Origin: Solanum dulcamara
Taxonomy: Eukaryota > Streptophyta > Magnoliopsida > Solanales > Solanaceae
Length of the DNA stretch: 64,000 bases
Direction: 5' to 3'
NCBI RefSeq assembly: GCF_947179165.1
Contig: NC_077238.1
Coordinates: forward strand, 43,038,793 to 43,102,792
Position numbers and translations under genes: made by a program. Under the pieces are notes generated by a model. The model did not search any database, had not been told where the DNA came from, and saw only the letters and a list, made by a program, of their open reading frames with translations. Shown here one piece after another: positions 43,901-56,270 of this stretch; position 1 is the first letter of the stretch; each line of letters begins with the position of its first letter.

Positions 43901-44353
43901 CCATGTGTCACTCCCAGCTGCTGCCACATGGTACTCCCTCATGCTTCCATATGGCACTCGTTTTTCCTCCTCACGGGTTTATAATCTCGTTTTACTTTAC
44001 GAACCTATTTAATCCTTGCTATGTAAGCTTGGTATGCACTCCAGTAATTTGAGTATGTAAGATTTTCATGATGATAGATTACGTAGATAAGTCGAGTCCT
44101 ATGACTCATTACTTGGCCTCCAACTTCTTCCAGATTCTTATAGGCCTATTTCCAATCTTCTCTATTATGGGGTATCACATTCTCCTTTCCTTAGAGTCGT
44201 TTGGTAGCTTTATAGATTATCCGGCTCATATGATAACTTTTAATAAGCTCAAGAGCTTTAAGAAGCTCCAAGAAACTTAAGAACCTTTCAAGAAACTTAA
44301 GAAGCTTAAGTAACTTAGGAACCTTCCAAGGTACAAAAGTGCAGGGTATAACA
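40949..44353 (-). mobile_element. Solo LTR, about 3.4 kb, in element D's RT
   Basis: Starts TGTCACGACCCAACCC and ends GGGTATAACA on the + strand, with flanks GGTCA (40944-40948) and GGTTA (44354-44358). Removing it and one copy restores the RT motif DGSLxMFIDY. No gag-pol lies inside, so it is a solo LTR left by LTR-LTR recombination or a non-coding unit. The minus orientation is inferred by analogy with A and E. Near the right end a CT-rich stretch (43640-43700) and repeated ATGTCA/CCACATGG words are seen. The small ORFs have no recognisable product. Confidence 0.8.
41714..41920. repeat. 69-bp tandem repeat, three copies, in the solo LTR
   Basis: Units start at 41714, 41783 and 41852. Each contains (C/T)GTA(C/T)C..., a TTTAGTGAGGGACTCGATGAGTCAT-like core and a TCATATA end. 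More diverged copies of the core occur near 41611-41640, 41911-41930 and 42668-42700. Confidence 0.82.
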
Positions 44354-46110
44354 GGTTACTCCAAATGTTTATAGACTACTGACAATTGAATAAGATCACA
44401 ATAAAGAACAAATATCCAATTCTGAGGATATATGACTTATTTGAAGAATTACAAGGAGAAAGTTACTTCTCTAAGATTGACCTCCGTTCCGGTTATCATC
44501 ATCTAAGTGTGAGGGAGTATGATATTCTAAAAATTGAGTTTCGTACAAGGTATGGTCATTTTGAATTTGTAGTAATGTCGTTTGGTTTGACTAATTCTCT
44601 AACTATTTTCATGGACCATACTTGTACAAGTTTGTATTGGTTTTCATTGATGACATCTTGATTTATTCTCAGAATAAGGAAGACCATATGGTTCACTTGA
44701 GAATTATGTTGCAAACATTAAGAGAGAAGCAATTATTTGCCAAATTTAGTAAGTGCCAGGTTTGGCTAAGGGAAGTTGCATTTCTTGGCCATGCAGTGTT
44801 TGATAATAGGATTAAAGTAGATCCAAATAAAATGTAGGCGGTTAAGAATTGGCCTAGACCATTATTTGCTTCAGACATTAGAAGCTTTTTGGGCTTAGCC
44901 AGATACTATAGAAGGTTTGATGAAGGATTTCGTTACCTTTGACAAAGTTGACACAAAAGAAGGAAAAATTTCAATGGTCGGATAAGAGTGAGAAGAGTTT
45001 CCAAATATTGAAGGATCATCTTATGTCGGCTCCTATTTTGACATTGCCCGAGGGTTCGGATTGGTTTGTTATTTATTGTAATGCATCATGTGTTGGTTTT
45101 AGTTGTCTTTTGATGCAACATAGTAAGGTTATAGCCTATGCTTCTAGGAAACTTAAAGTGCATGAAAGGAAATATCCAACCCATGATCTTGAACTTATGG
45201 AGGTTGTGTTTGCTTTGAAACTTTGGCACCATTATCTTTATGGGGTGCATGTTGATGTGTTTACCGACCACAAAAGCTTGCAATATGTGTTTAGCCAAAG
45301 GGACTTGAACCTTAGTCATATAAGGTGGCTTGAACTCCTAAAAGACTATGACATGAGTGTATTGTACCATCCGAATAAGGAAAATATTGTAGCCGATGCT
45401 CTTAATTGGGTTTCTATGGATAGTGTTGCATATGTTAAGGAAGGTAAGAGGGAATTGGTTAAAGAGGTCCATAGATTGACACGTTTAGGTGCGAGCTTGG
45501 TTGATTCCAATGATGGAAGTATTCTTGTACATAATAGTTCAGAATCATCTTTTGTGGCAGATGTTAAGGCCAAACAAAACAATGATCCGGTGTTTGTTGA
45601 ACTGAGAAAGTTGGTTGCTGAAAAAGACATTGATGCTTTCTCCCAAGGGGGAGATGGGGTATTATGTTACCAAGGTCATTTGTGTGTTACTAATGTTGAT
45701 GGATTAAGATAGTTGATATTGAATGACGCCCATAGTTCTCGGTATTCAATTCATCTGAGATCCACCAAGATGTATCGTGATTTGAGGGAAGTGTATTGGT
45801 GGAATAGCATGAAGAAGGGCATGTCAGAATTTGTGGTTTTATCCTAATTGTCAACAAGTTAACGTTGAACATCAAAAATTGGGAGGTTCAGTTCAAGATA
45901 TTGAGATTCCTACCTAGAAGTGGGAAGCTGTGAATATGGAATTTGTAATGGGTTTACCTCATACTAAGAGACAACATGATTCTACATGGGTCATTGTGGA
46001 CCGAATGACTAAATCGGCATATTTTCTACCGTTGAAGACTTCTTATAGTATCGAAGACTATGCTAAGTTATACATTCATTATTCATATCTCTTTCCTTCC
46101 ACTCAAGCTT
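44354..46110 (+). pseudogene. Element D RT, RNase H and truncated integrase
   Basis: RT resumes with LQMFIDY, stop, [16 protein letters not shown] and [14 protein letters not shown] small deletion after FMDH removes the usual LMNRVF segment and shifts frame before [18 protein letters not shown] follows VDPNKM (44837) and a frameshift near 44920 precedes a 257-codon open frame (44939-45712) with RNase H (IYCNASCVGFSCLLMQ, Asn for the usual Asp; [20 protein letters not shown]). The integrase zinc finger (45740-45870) is frameshifted. The core begins MEFVMGLPHTKRQHDSTWVIVDRMTKSAY but at about 46075 jumps from YAKLYI to YLFPSTQA, the C-terminal end, so most of integrase and the chromodomain are deleted. 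Confidence 0.87.
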
Positions 46111-46360
46111 AAAGTTGCTAAGTTGTTCATGATCAAATCGATTAAACTCCTGCATTTCAGTTCCATATGTCATTCCCATGCATGATTCATGAAAGTAAAA
46201 TTTTTTCAAAAGACATGTTTTATGTTAAATATGAAGTTTACATGTTCTATATATTTTTAAGGTATCCACATGTTCAATTTTGGGTTGTTGAACTATACAT
46301 CTACTCAACTCAAGCTAGTTCTACCTCATTCGAGGACAAATGATCCTAAGGGAGAGATAT
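46111..46360 (+). other. Element D 3' UTR and polypurine tract
   Basis: AT-rich tail, a CTCATTCGAGGACAAATGATCC block and the purine run AAGGGAGAGATA (46348-46359) before the LTR. No ORF. Confidence 0.75.
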
Positions 46361-48439
46361 TGTAACACTCCTCAAAATGCTCATAAGTGCCTTAAAAATG
46401 CCTTGAGAATAGGTCTCTTGCGTATCACAATATCCTTATTCTTTTTGTCAAATCCAATTCCGAAATATTGATCAGGGGTAAAAACCTACAGGAAAATGGG
46501 CTCAATGGATTTTTAGGACCCGTATATTGAAAGATAAATTTTTCAAGAAATTTCTCAAAACAATGAGGTGCGTGGAAGCTCTGCGTCGCCCACTTGTTCA
46601 TGTTCAGTGTAATATTTTCCTGAGTCAAAATCTGGCTAAAATTTCATGCACTAAAAATTGGCCTAGCTGGTAGTAGCTCCGCATTGCGGACCTAGGCAAG
46701 GATTTTTGCTCGAATTCAATTTTAAGTAATGACACTTTAGACATTTTCCTAATTAATGAACCTGGACATTTTTAGGTCCTAATTCTACTCTATAAACTAT
46801 CCTAAACCTTTAATTTCATTCATTCTATCACAATTCACCTATTCAAATATTGTTTTCTCTACAAAAGCTCTCAAGGACTCCAATGAAGTCCTCCAATAAA
46901 TTCACTCAAGCTCTCCATCAAAACTCTCATATTCTTTCAAATTCTTTGGTCCTCTCACTAAGGTATGTAGGTAATTGATCTTAGCATACATTCACCCATG
47001 GAGCCCAATAAATTCCATACTTTTCAATCAATTAAATAATATATTCTTATGAGTTTTATGATCTCTATTTCAATTGTATGAATTATGATTCTGATTATGA
47101 TTATGAGTGTACTTTAATATAAATTGATGGTTATTTCACTGAATTGAAGAGTTTTTCCATGAATTTTCTTATATTGATTTTTAGGGTTCATGATTTGAAC
47201 TATGGGTATTTTCAACTATACTTCCAAATGATATTATCTTTATGAATTATGTATGGGCTGATAGAAAATATATGGTCATGCATGTTTTCAAGTCAATTTC
47301 ATAGTTTTTAAGTCAATTGATCATGTATTCATGTTTTACCATAATTTCTAAGTATGAATTATGATTATGTATTTCAATTCTGATCAAACTATGATTTTTC
47401 ATGCAATTTATGGGAAAGGTGACTTATGGCCCAATGTGGTGCCTCAAGGACTAGTGATATGAACTATGTATGCATGATTTTTAACGTGGAAGGATAATAC
47501 TCATATTGCACCTATTTTATGAAAATGAGCTACTCCATGATTTCAAATCTATGATCATGTATATGATGTATGTTAACCATGATTACTATGTTATGATATG
47601 TATTCCATGGGATTTGACTTAGCACTAAGTGGACTTGAGGTGGGGACCCTACCAAAAGTCTTAGAAGTAGCCTCATGTCTCTTAAACTACGTGTCACTGT
47701 AGGTTGCCTTATGGCTTAGCTAATGGATCAACATATAGAGTATGTATATTACTCGCCTAGTGGGGTAGAGTCTACCTTGGAAAGTAGATTTCCTTTTTTC
47801 CAGTGTAGGGGTAACATCGAAATTCCTTGTTATAGCTCGCATGGTCTCAATATCAGCTATGGTTCCTATCCCACATATGTATGACCTCTTTTATACTTTT
47901 GTGATTTCAACTATGCTTTTCAAATGCTTTGATCATTATGATTTTCTCATGACTTTACTTATCTTTACTTATAATGTGCCTTACTTTATCATTGCGTCTT
48001 ATTATTTACATTGCATGTCATTCCCTCATGCTTAGTACATTTAGCATACTAACGCATATTGGTGCCTATATTTTCTCATAATGTAGGAGTTATAGTTGAG
48101 GATCGTATCCATCGATGTGGCTAGTTGAGCTTTCCTATTCAACGAAGTTGTGGTGAGTGCTCATCTAATCGAGCACCAGTTATAGAGTTGGTTATTGTCT
48201 CCAAAGACTTTTGTTATATTTCATATTGAGGGTGATCTAGGGGCATGTCTTAGCCCCCGTCCATATTCATGAGTAGAGGCATATAGTTGGATAAATGTTT
48301 TGAGTCTATTTTGTTGTGTGACATTTTTCGTTTACTATTCATAATTTAGACTCTCTTATGAAGTTTTCTCTTTTACCTTACCTTATGTTTTCTTATGATA
48401 TGAACAAGAGGCATGGTTGTCCTAGGTTGGGTTGTGACA
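46361..48439 (+). repeat. Element D 3' LTR
   Basis: TGTAACACTCC...GGGTTGTGACA, the partner of 27687-29806. It is flanked by TTTCC at 48440. A short segment near its 3' end, present in the 5' LTR, is missing. Confidence 0.9.
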
Positions 48440-48444
48440 TTTCC
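48440..48444. repeat. Target-site duplication of element D, right copy (TTTCC)
   Basis: Identical to 27682-27686. Confidence 0.88.
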
Positions 48445-50529
48445 TCTTGGTTAATACGAGTTTAAGGAACTGTATTTTCTTCAATTAAGATATTACCACT
48501 TTTCCTACTCTCATGTATGTGATATCCTCGATGTTCTAGCTATAATTTATGGGTAGGACTCACAGATGGAGATAGGAATTCGTGAGTCAAATTTTGCCAA
48601 TTTTAATTGATATTTTGGTAAGGAAAGAGTGTGTGGAGTGATCTGGCTGCTGCTGGTTACAGTATTGGAGTCATTTAAATTTAGGGTGTTGTTATTAATA
48701 ATATGAAAGAATGAATACAATGAACACCAATTGATTTGAATATCTCTATAGTTTACGCCCACCATGTGTTTGTTGAATTGACAACACGACTAGAATGTGT
48801 TGTATAATTGTTTAAAGTTGAATTTTCATTAGATGTTATTTTTTATTGAAGGAGCAAGGGAAAATTCAGCCGATGTAGTAAATTAGAGGACTAAAATCAA
48901 GGTATGTAACAACTCCCCCTTTCCTTCATTTTGAAGCACAAATCTACATCATTGATAGGACTAGTACTCTTATGTTTAAAACTTATATCAAGGTATGATA
49001 TGGTACTGTTAAAAGGTTATAAAGACATGGTGATGGTATATAGTTATTTAAGTATTTATGATATATGAATACAATGTAAATGACGATATATATATATATA
49101 TACAATTCTTGTCGTAGTAGAAAATTGAGTTTGGAGACCTCTTATCGTGGGTACTATGAGCTGGTCCTATACGTGTTTTCATTAAGAAATAGTCTCATTT
49201 ATGAGTTCCATGTTTCCATATGACTAAGGCAAAAGAATTAAGAACTATTTGTGATTATCGACATGATAAGTTAATAACGGAAGTCCAATTGTACAATTGT
49301 CGGCACATGTAAAAGAAGCACCTTATGGGCAGAATATATATGTATGCATGCAGGTCGTAAATGTTAGTGAGTTATATAGAAGTAGAAATATACATACTCT
49401 TATTCAAGATACACGCTAAGGCCGTAGAAATATCTTTAGTACATCGTTCATAAGCCTACTAGACTCCTTGTGAAATCTAAACCTTATTAAGGCTATTTTA
49501 AGTATTGAGTAGGATATACTTATATGCTATTAGTCTTAAAAAGGCCTATTAAGGTTGCAGTCGTACAGTCAGCTTGATTATGTACTATGTTTATTAGCTA
49601 TACTCGATATGAGCATGGTTGACTTAGTAGGTGATAATGGTTATGACGTTATGTTACACTACAAATGGGGTAATATTGGTAGGCAGATACAGTAATAGCT
49701 GCACCTATATTTCACAACACCACCTCGGCGGACATGTCCTATGGGTAGATGTTTGCCCAGTTATTACACCACCACGGTGGGCATGTATGGTGGGCAAGAT
49801 TTTATTATATTACTATACCACCGAGATGGCCGCTGGGCCGGGTCACCATTATGACGGGACTAGCATATAGTTCACCAATACGGTAATATGATTTGCATAT
49901 GTTCTTAATTTCTTTTGTCCCTCTAGAAAGGTTATGTTGTTATAAAATTTCACTTCCCAGATTCGTAGGTTGTTTCTATCCATATATTTCAGTATTTTGA
50001 TATACTTATGTTTACACATTTCATCCTTACATACTGGTACATGTAATTCATACTAACGTCCCTTTCTCGGGGGATACTACATTCGTGTTGCAGGTGTAGG
50101 TAGAGCCCCTAGTCGTCAAGTGCAGTAGGAGTCTGACTTTAGCTGAGAGTTGGTATGCTCTTTTCATTTAGTAGCTAGGCTCTAGTTTGAAAGTATTATG
50201 TTTTGATCTTTTGTATGGCTAGGCCAGGGCCCTATCCTGTGCACTATGTTAGTCACTCTATAGAGGCTTTTGTAGATGTGTAGGTACAATTTCTTTACGA
50301 TTGGTTTTATGGTCTTGTCAGCTTTCGTTGCTTAGTTCAGTTTTATTATGGCCTAGCTAACCTTATGTGGTTTTTTAGATTTTATTTAGCTGCGACCTTG
50401 CCTTTCCAGGTTGTTGTGATAGGTGATCTGATTGGCCTAAGTGTTACAACTTTAGATGGTATATAGTTGGCTTCTCGATTTAGTCAACATTGAGGCCAGC
50501 TCATCATCCTCCAATATTAGGGCATGACA
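48445..50529 (+). repeat. Element B 3' LTR, second part
   Basis: Sequence resuming after element D, taken as the rest of B's LTR. It includes a (TA)n run (49085-49102) and a cluster of CACCACCTCGGCGG/CACCACGGTGGGCATG-like words (49718-49850). The end is set at GGCATGACA (50529) by likeness to other LTR ends; 50449 is an alternative. No coding evidence; small ORFs here are discounted. Confidence 0.55.
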
Positions 50530-52350
50530 AATGTAGACAATGGTGGATTCTAACCATGTCTGCAAATGACAGTGGACTCTAACCATGATTAAAGAAGGCA
50601 CAAGACTCAAAAGGAGGCTAAAAATACCAAGGGATGGACTTGAACCATACCCAGTAGAGTGAATAGGGATTTGAACCACGAATGGAGGTGAATTAGTTAT
50701 ATTTAGGATAAGCAGCCAACCAAGCATCATGTGGAGAACCCCAAACTGAGTGCCATCTATAAATCACTCCAAGCCCAAAACAAATTCAACCAGAATTGAC
50801 AGGCGGCTTCTGAACCAAGAACCAAGTACACTAGAACTAATGAAATGTGGGATTTATGGGTATAAGGTTCCAAAAATTGAGTTACTTCCTAGCTAAGGCC
50901 TAGACTATCAGACTCAAGTCTGCTATATCAATCTACAGGAAGCTAAGCTGTCTAAAGCGACGTCAGAGAGATTCTAAGGCCTAAAAGCTCAAAAAATATG
51001 CAAGTGTATGGGAATCATTAGTATAAGACTATACTAAGGTCAAAGATGTTTTAAATGATAAAACACAAGCCATAATAAAGGCACACCACAAGGTATGGAT
51101 GATCAGTTAACACAACCCACAAGCTTCCATTTCTCCAGATATCAAAAAATAGCCTAATACTAAACATGTTCAACTACCAATTAACCCCCAAATTAACACA
51201 AATCAACATACACTTACATAGTCATAATTAGTATAAGGAGAGGGAAGACACAAACTACCTTTAGGCATACCACATGTGCTCTAATTCAAGTTATTAGAGA
51301 TTTTTCCTCCCGTACATCCTCATAAACTGCCACGATATCAAAAAATAGTATCATAATATTAATACGGTTGTTCAGACACTAAAATTACTAAAAATGAAGA
51401 CAAATAAATTTTTTAGTCTAAAATGAGAATGTGGGTCTCGTGATAGAATTTTCAAAATTGACTTTGTGAAAAGGGTCAAATTCATCTCCCCAAACTTTTG
51501 TTCTAAAATGAAACACAATTCAAGGTTCGAAACTATGGAAAACCAACCTTACAACAAAATTACCATTTTAGCTATGAAAAAAGACTATTACATCATGTTT
51601 AATCTTATTTTTACCTCAAATAACGGGTCCACGACCCACTCTGACTAGTTACCCACATAGTCATGACCTGCACGAACACCCTGGATTTTGAATCACCAAA
51701 TTCTCGATGGGGTACTCGGAATTCACTTGAAATCCCATGCACTCAAATAAAATATGATACCCCACCAAATTTGACATTTTAGACTCAACGACATAATCAA
51801 AATTTCCATTCTAGGTCATCTCAACAAAAAGTGAGTCCCACACCTAGGTTCCATTTTTATCCAATTCCATAGAGGACTTGAGAATTGCATGAAATGTTGT
51901 TCTAGGAAAAACTTGACATTCCAGAACTAACTGCACTGATATAATTTTCATCTAAGCGTGTTTTCCAAGAAATATTGACCAAGGTCAAACTTATGCTAAA
52001 TTTCAAAGGCTAAAATGTCTAATGGTTGAAACTGTCACAGAAAGCCCCAGGACTCAGGCCGACCATGCCACTTGTCTAAAATGACCATTACGGAGCTGAT
52101 AGAACATTTAGAATTCCATCCGAGGTCATTTATCTAACATTTTTACCAAAATCAACTATTCAAGTTACAAAAGCTCCTAAATAGGGAAACAAACATAATT
52201 GCCATATGAACGTTCAGGCAACTGAATAGTTAGTGCCAGAAAGTCATAAATTACTTGGGGTCTCTATAGAAATGCTCTAAATGATGAAAAGAATGAATTT
52301 ACTCAAAAATGACCCAAAGGGCATTATATTAGGTCACTCTAGTCGCTAGC
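50530..52350. other. Non-coding, unidentified repeat-like DNA
   Basis: No credible ORF, RNA gene or boundary. TGGACTCTAACCATG-like words recur near 50540-50600. The right edge (GACCCAAAGGGCATTATATTA, about 52311-52331) resembles the right ends of the minus-strand LTRs in this window (GGGTGTTACATTATAT), so the stretch may be a decayed minus-strand LTR. This is only a guess from the terminus. Confidence 0.3.
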
Positions 52351-52379
52351 TCTAGTTCCTAAGAATCTTCAACTACCAT

Positions 52380-52725
52380 GAGGATCAGAGATTTCTTTAG
52401 GATAAATCCACAAGTGTTCACAGTGTCCAAGGTGGATGAGGATCCCCCAACTTTACTGATGTGATGTGGAAAATCCTTAAGGCCATGCATGCTACTAAGG
52501 TCGAAAGAGTTAAGCTTGTTTCTTATCAGCTCAAAGATATAACTAATATCTGGTACAACTAGTGGGAAGAGAGTCATGGTGAGGATGCTAATCCAACTGC
52601 ATGGGATGGTTTGAGAGTTCATTCTTAGACAACTTCTCACCAAGAGAACTGATAAAGGCAAAGGTGGAAGAATTGGTGAATCTGAAGCATGAGTGGTTAA
52701 TCCTGAAGGAATAAAGTATTAATAT
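52380..52725 (+). pseudogene. Short Ty3/gypsy gag fragment
   Basis: The frame near 52470-52560 reads ILKAMHATKVERVKLVSYQLKDITNIWYN, the capsid-type gag core (compare KAKLVAYQLKGVARVWYE in element A). It continues WEESHGEDANPTAWDG and, after a frameshift, LKHEWLILKEYSIN. It is an isolated piece with no adjacent protease. Its origin is unclear. Confidence 0.7.
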
Positions 52726-53446
52726 AACACCCCAAGGTATCCTAGCTCAAACCCCTAAGAAAAGGCCTAGAAGAAATTGAGTAGAATTTTTCAAGATTGT
52801 GATCTACAACCAAGAACCTACGGATCATAGATAGATATACGAGTCGTAGGTGAGGTTTGTAGATCACTCCTAGACTTAGAGAAATTTAAACTTCCTTCAG
52901 CTCTTCCTACCAGTGGCTTCTACAGCCCATAGAGTTTTTTACTGACTGTAGGTGGTGCCTGTAGAAGAGATTCAAAGACTTAGAAATTTAGAAATCTCCA
53001 AGTGTACAGGATGAAGGGGCCATACAATCCGTTTAGGGTTCTATGGACCTTTGAAGGCCCCATAGAACAAGTATTGAAGCCCCATATTAGACCCTTTCCA
53101 TGACCTTAGAAGAGTCTAGGGCCCGTAGAAGGGACCCGTGGACCCAACCCCTTCAAATTCCAGTAGCTCTAGTAACTGTACTCAGTCTCTAAGAGAGATC
53201 TCCTATGGCTCGTACAGACTTTTACTAGCCATAGGAGGTACCCATAGATGGCCCCTATCAGTTTTAATAATGGGTAATTTGGTCTTTTCTCCACCCTTTC
53301 CAAGTCAAAGCTTAGACATTTTGGGACTTATTTGAGTCCCTTATCATTGTAGTCTAACCCTTTTATCCTTATAATCACGTCTAAGACTTAGATGCAAGGT
53401 TTGTAAAGGAGAAAAATCTAGGGTTCAAGCATCTTCCTTGAGTTCT
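52726..53446 (+). repeat. Possible LTR fragment
   Basis: Begins TATAACACCCCAAGG, similar to LTR starts in the window (TGTAACACTCC, TGTAATACCCC), and carries repeated GACCCGTAGA, GGACCCGTGGACC and CATAGAAC words. No coding. It is cut at 53447 by the next LTR. The assignment is tentative because there is no polypurine tract or matching copy. Confidence 0.3.
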
Positions 53447-54140
53447 TATCACACCCCAAGTCCCATTGAGATGGATAGCCACCTGATTTCCTAAAGGCCC
53501 GAGAGAACCAACTTATAACATATGCTTATAGTACATACAACTATGATAATTATAAATCTTTGATGAGTATAGGTAATATAACATGATATAAGACCAACCC
53601 AAATAGATATACACATTTGGCCGTTGAGGATTTAATTACTAGAAAACAAGATAAAATTGCACCTTAGTTTGATATTTATCTACAAAGCCTCTAAAGGATA
53701 GACACTTATCTTAGGTCAGGACAGGACCTCACCATACCCTTAACTATAATATAATATCAAATATATGTTATAGACTCGGCAAAGCTCAAATCAAATGGTG
53801 CTCACCAAAGACTGTTGATATCATGTGCTTATATTGGAGAGATTCTATTAGCTTGAGTACTTGCACCTGCGGCATAAAACACAGCGTCCCCCATGAGGGA
53901 TGTCAGTATGAAAGAATTTACTGAATATGTAAGGCATAAAGTAACCATATATAAAATAAGAGTTAAAGTGAAATTAGGTAAAAATGTACAAACATGTTGT
54001 GTAGATAAGGATAAGAAACCACCTTTGATTATACTTGTGGAATCATGTACATTACATTATTTTCTTTAATTTAATCTTCTTTTCTTTATAGACTTTATAC
54101 CATATGGCACAACGACTAGCTGATTAGTGGTAGAAGAGGA

Positions 54141-54375
54141 TGACCCATTCTAGGCATTTCAACCCCTGGGATTCGGTCCTCATAAATATAAAATTGGGAT
54201 CTACCAATTCTAGACTCTTAGCCCCTAGGTTGCCATCCATAATTATATAGATTGGGATTGTCCCATTCTAGGTATTATAACCCCTGATCTGCCACCTCTA
54301 AATACATGAATTGGGATCGATCCATTCTAGGTAAATTAATCCTTGAGCTACAACCCATAATTACATAGATTCACT
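54141..54375 (-). repeat. 59-bp tandem repeat, four copies, in the minus-strand LTR
   Basis: Units start at 54141, 54201, 54259 and 54318. Each has CCCATTCTAGG (or CCAATTCTAG), a CCCCT core and ends near ATTGGGAT. Three related units occur in the other LTR at about 60495-60660. Confidence 0.82.
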
Positions 54376-56270
54376 TTACCTTGTCTCTTTTATCTTTGAG
54401 ATTTTTCTTGTAGTGGTCATAACACCTTTGAGCTTTGGGACTATATACCATCGATTTAGAAATATGAATAAAATACTTTGAGGCAATAACAATGATATAG
54501 GAAGAAAAATGTAACTCGATGTAATACTAAGGAACTTATATGATTCAATGAATTTCATGGGATATAAAGAATAGATACAGATGATCCATGAAGGTGTATG
54601 ACAAGTAAACACATTAGGACATATAGAAAATGAGTCATTAATGTGTATAACAAGTGAGAAAGTGATTCTACTTAGCAGATGCTTCCTATAAAACACATCT
54701 GGACATTTCAAATGGGGGCATACATGCATTTCTAATGGAAACGTGTAAGCCGTCAAATAGAGAGGTACATACTATATAAGATGGTATGATATCGAAACAC
54801 TTAGTAAATTATGTCAAATGAAAGAGTTCATAAACATGTGAATCAATGAGGCATATGGATAGATCCAAAATAAGGGACACGTGTGGATTCCATGTAAAAA
54901 TATCAAATGTAAAATGGACAGAATATTTCTCTAGCATAAGAACATTCATAAGATGTGCAATGTAGGATATTATTGACTCAATAAATCCTCATTTGACTTA
55001 CAGGACAACTTTGAGACTTACTGGTTAGAGTACCTTTTTCATACTAGTACTTGGAAGTATAACCACATTGATATAATATAATGAACACATATTGGAGTAG
55101 TTTGACATATTTGTGAAACCGTGAATGGAGGAGGATAATAATTAACTACTTTGGAGATTTTACGCCACCATAATATATCTTTTACCATGAGGATTACTTA
55201 GAAAGCTCACTTTATTGGTACACAGAATATAGAACTTCGTGCCAAATAATATAAAATTGAATAGCCTTACATACCTTTCTGTACAATTCATGTATCACAA
55301 TGATTTAACTTTCAGTCCTTTGGATTGTTTATCTACAGTGAAATAAATTCTAAAACTAGCACTAGTAGTTAATCAACCAATTTGGGTTACTTGATTGCCC
55401 CAAAATGGCAACCGGGAAATAAACCTGCGACTTATAAAATAAAGAGTGTTATTTTTTTCCTTTCTCCTCTAATTAATTTTTTATATGATATAACCTTCTT
55501 ATAAGGTCTCCGAAACTCGCAGATTTCATAACACACAAAATAGTATACTAAAAGTGTGGTAGGCAGTAAGCTCCCGTAAATACCCCAATTAAGTGGTTTA
55601 TCACCACACCCTCTTTTCACTCTTTATTATAACTCCGCTCAACCATTCTATGAGGTCACACACTCCCTTCCAACAACAATACATACATACAACTCCTAGA
55701 CAACCCAAACACCATTCAACACAATAGGAAAATATTAAACTTAGAGCTTCCGATCACTTTTCCCTGAGTTCTTAACCATAATATGTATAAAATTCTCAAT
55801 CCAAACCCATACATAAATAAAGATTATATTGGGGCAGTAACTTACCTCAAATTCTGGGAATTTGTTTTCTTAAGTTGTACTCCTTCAAGAGCTTAAACTT
55901 TCCTTCACACTTAAACCAAAAAGGAAGAGAAAACTCTCTTAATAATTAAGAAAAGTTAGGCAGTCAACTTGGAGAAAGATTTGCCCCATATTTTAAGAAT
56001 GACCAACATAAAATCATAATATGTCATGGAAGAATCAATCTAAACCCATAGGATTTCTATTTACCTTTGCTAGAAATGTGGAGAGCTTCATTAAGAACCC
56101 TAGGAGAATTTTGACGTGGGTGCTATAAGCTTTAAGAGAAAGAGAGATAGCTGGAGCTAAATGTGATTTTTCTATGTTAGAATGAAGAGATAAATGGAAC
56201 TAAAAAATGACCCTATAATTGTGAGCACTTCATCGCCTCTATCCTCTTCATTCTTTGGCCACAAAATTCA

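Larger units (their letters stand above)
27687..48439 (+). mobile_element. Element D: Ty3/gypsy retrotransposon carrying element E and a solo LTR
   Basis: This + strand element has LTRs at 27687-29806 and 46361-48439, a primer site at 29811-29822, a polypurine tract ending at 46360 and a 5-bp TSD. Internal pieces are gag (30003-31056), protease start (to 31188), protease/RT start (40240-40948) and RT to integrase (44354-46110). Element E (31189-40239) and an LTR (40949-44353) interrupt it. Without them it is about 8.3 kb. The integrase core and most of the C-terminal domain have been deleted, and the frames have many stops. Confidence 0.9.
741..50529 (+). mobile_element. Element B: old Ty3/gypsy retrotransposon, interrupted by A and D
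   Basis: This is the outer shell of the nest. Its own pieces are gag (741-788, 22607-23500), protease to chromodomain (23520-26911), polypurine tract (about 27011-27024) and a 3' LTR (27025-27686 plus 48445 to about 50529). Element A (789-22606) interrupts gag and element D (27687-48439) interrupts the 3' LTR. There is no 5' LTR; the left side is joined to a foreign RT fragment. All reading frames carry many stops, so it is dead. The right end at 50529 (GGCATGACA) is chosen by resemblance to the TGACA ends of the other LTRs and is uncertain by about 100 bases; an alternative end is GTGTTACA at 50449. Confidence 0.7.

Noticed and set aside
50440..50475. Primer-binding site after GTGTTACA at 50449
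   Set aside because: TGGTATATAGTT matches only the first six bases of the initiator-Met complement; the rest differs, so I do not call a 5' LTR end here.
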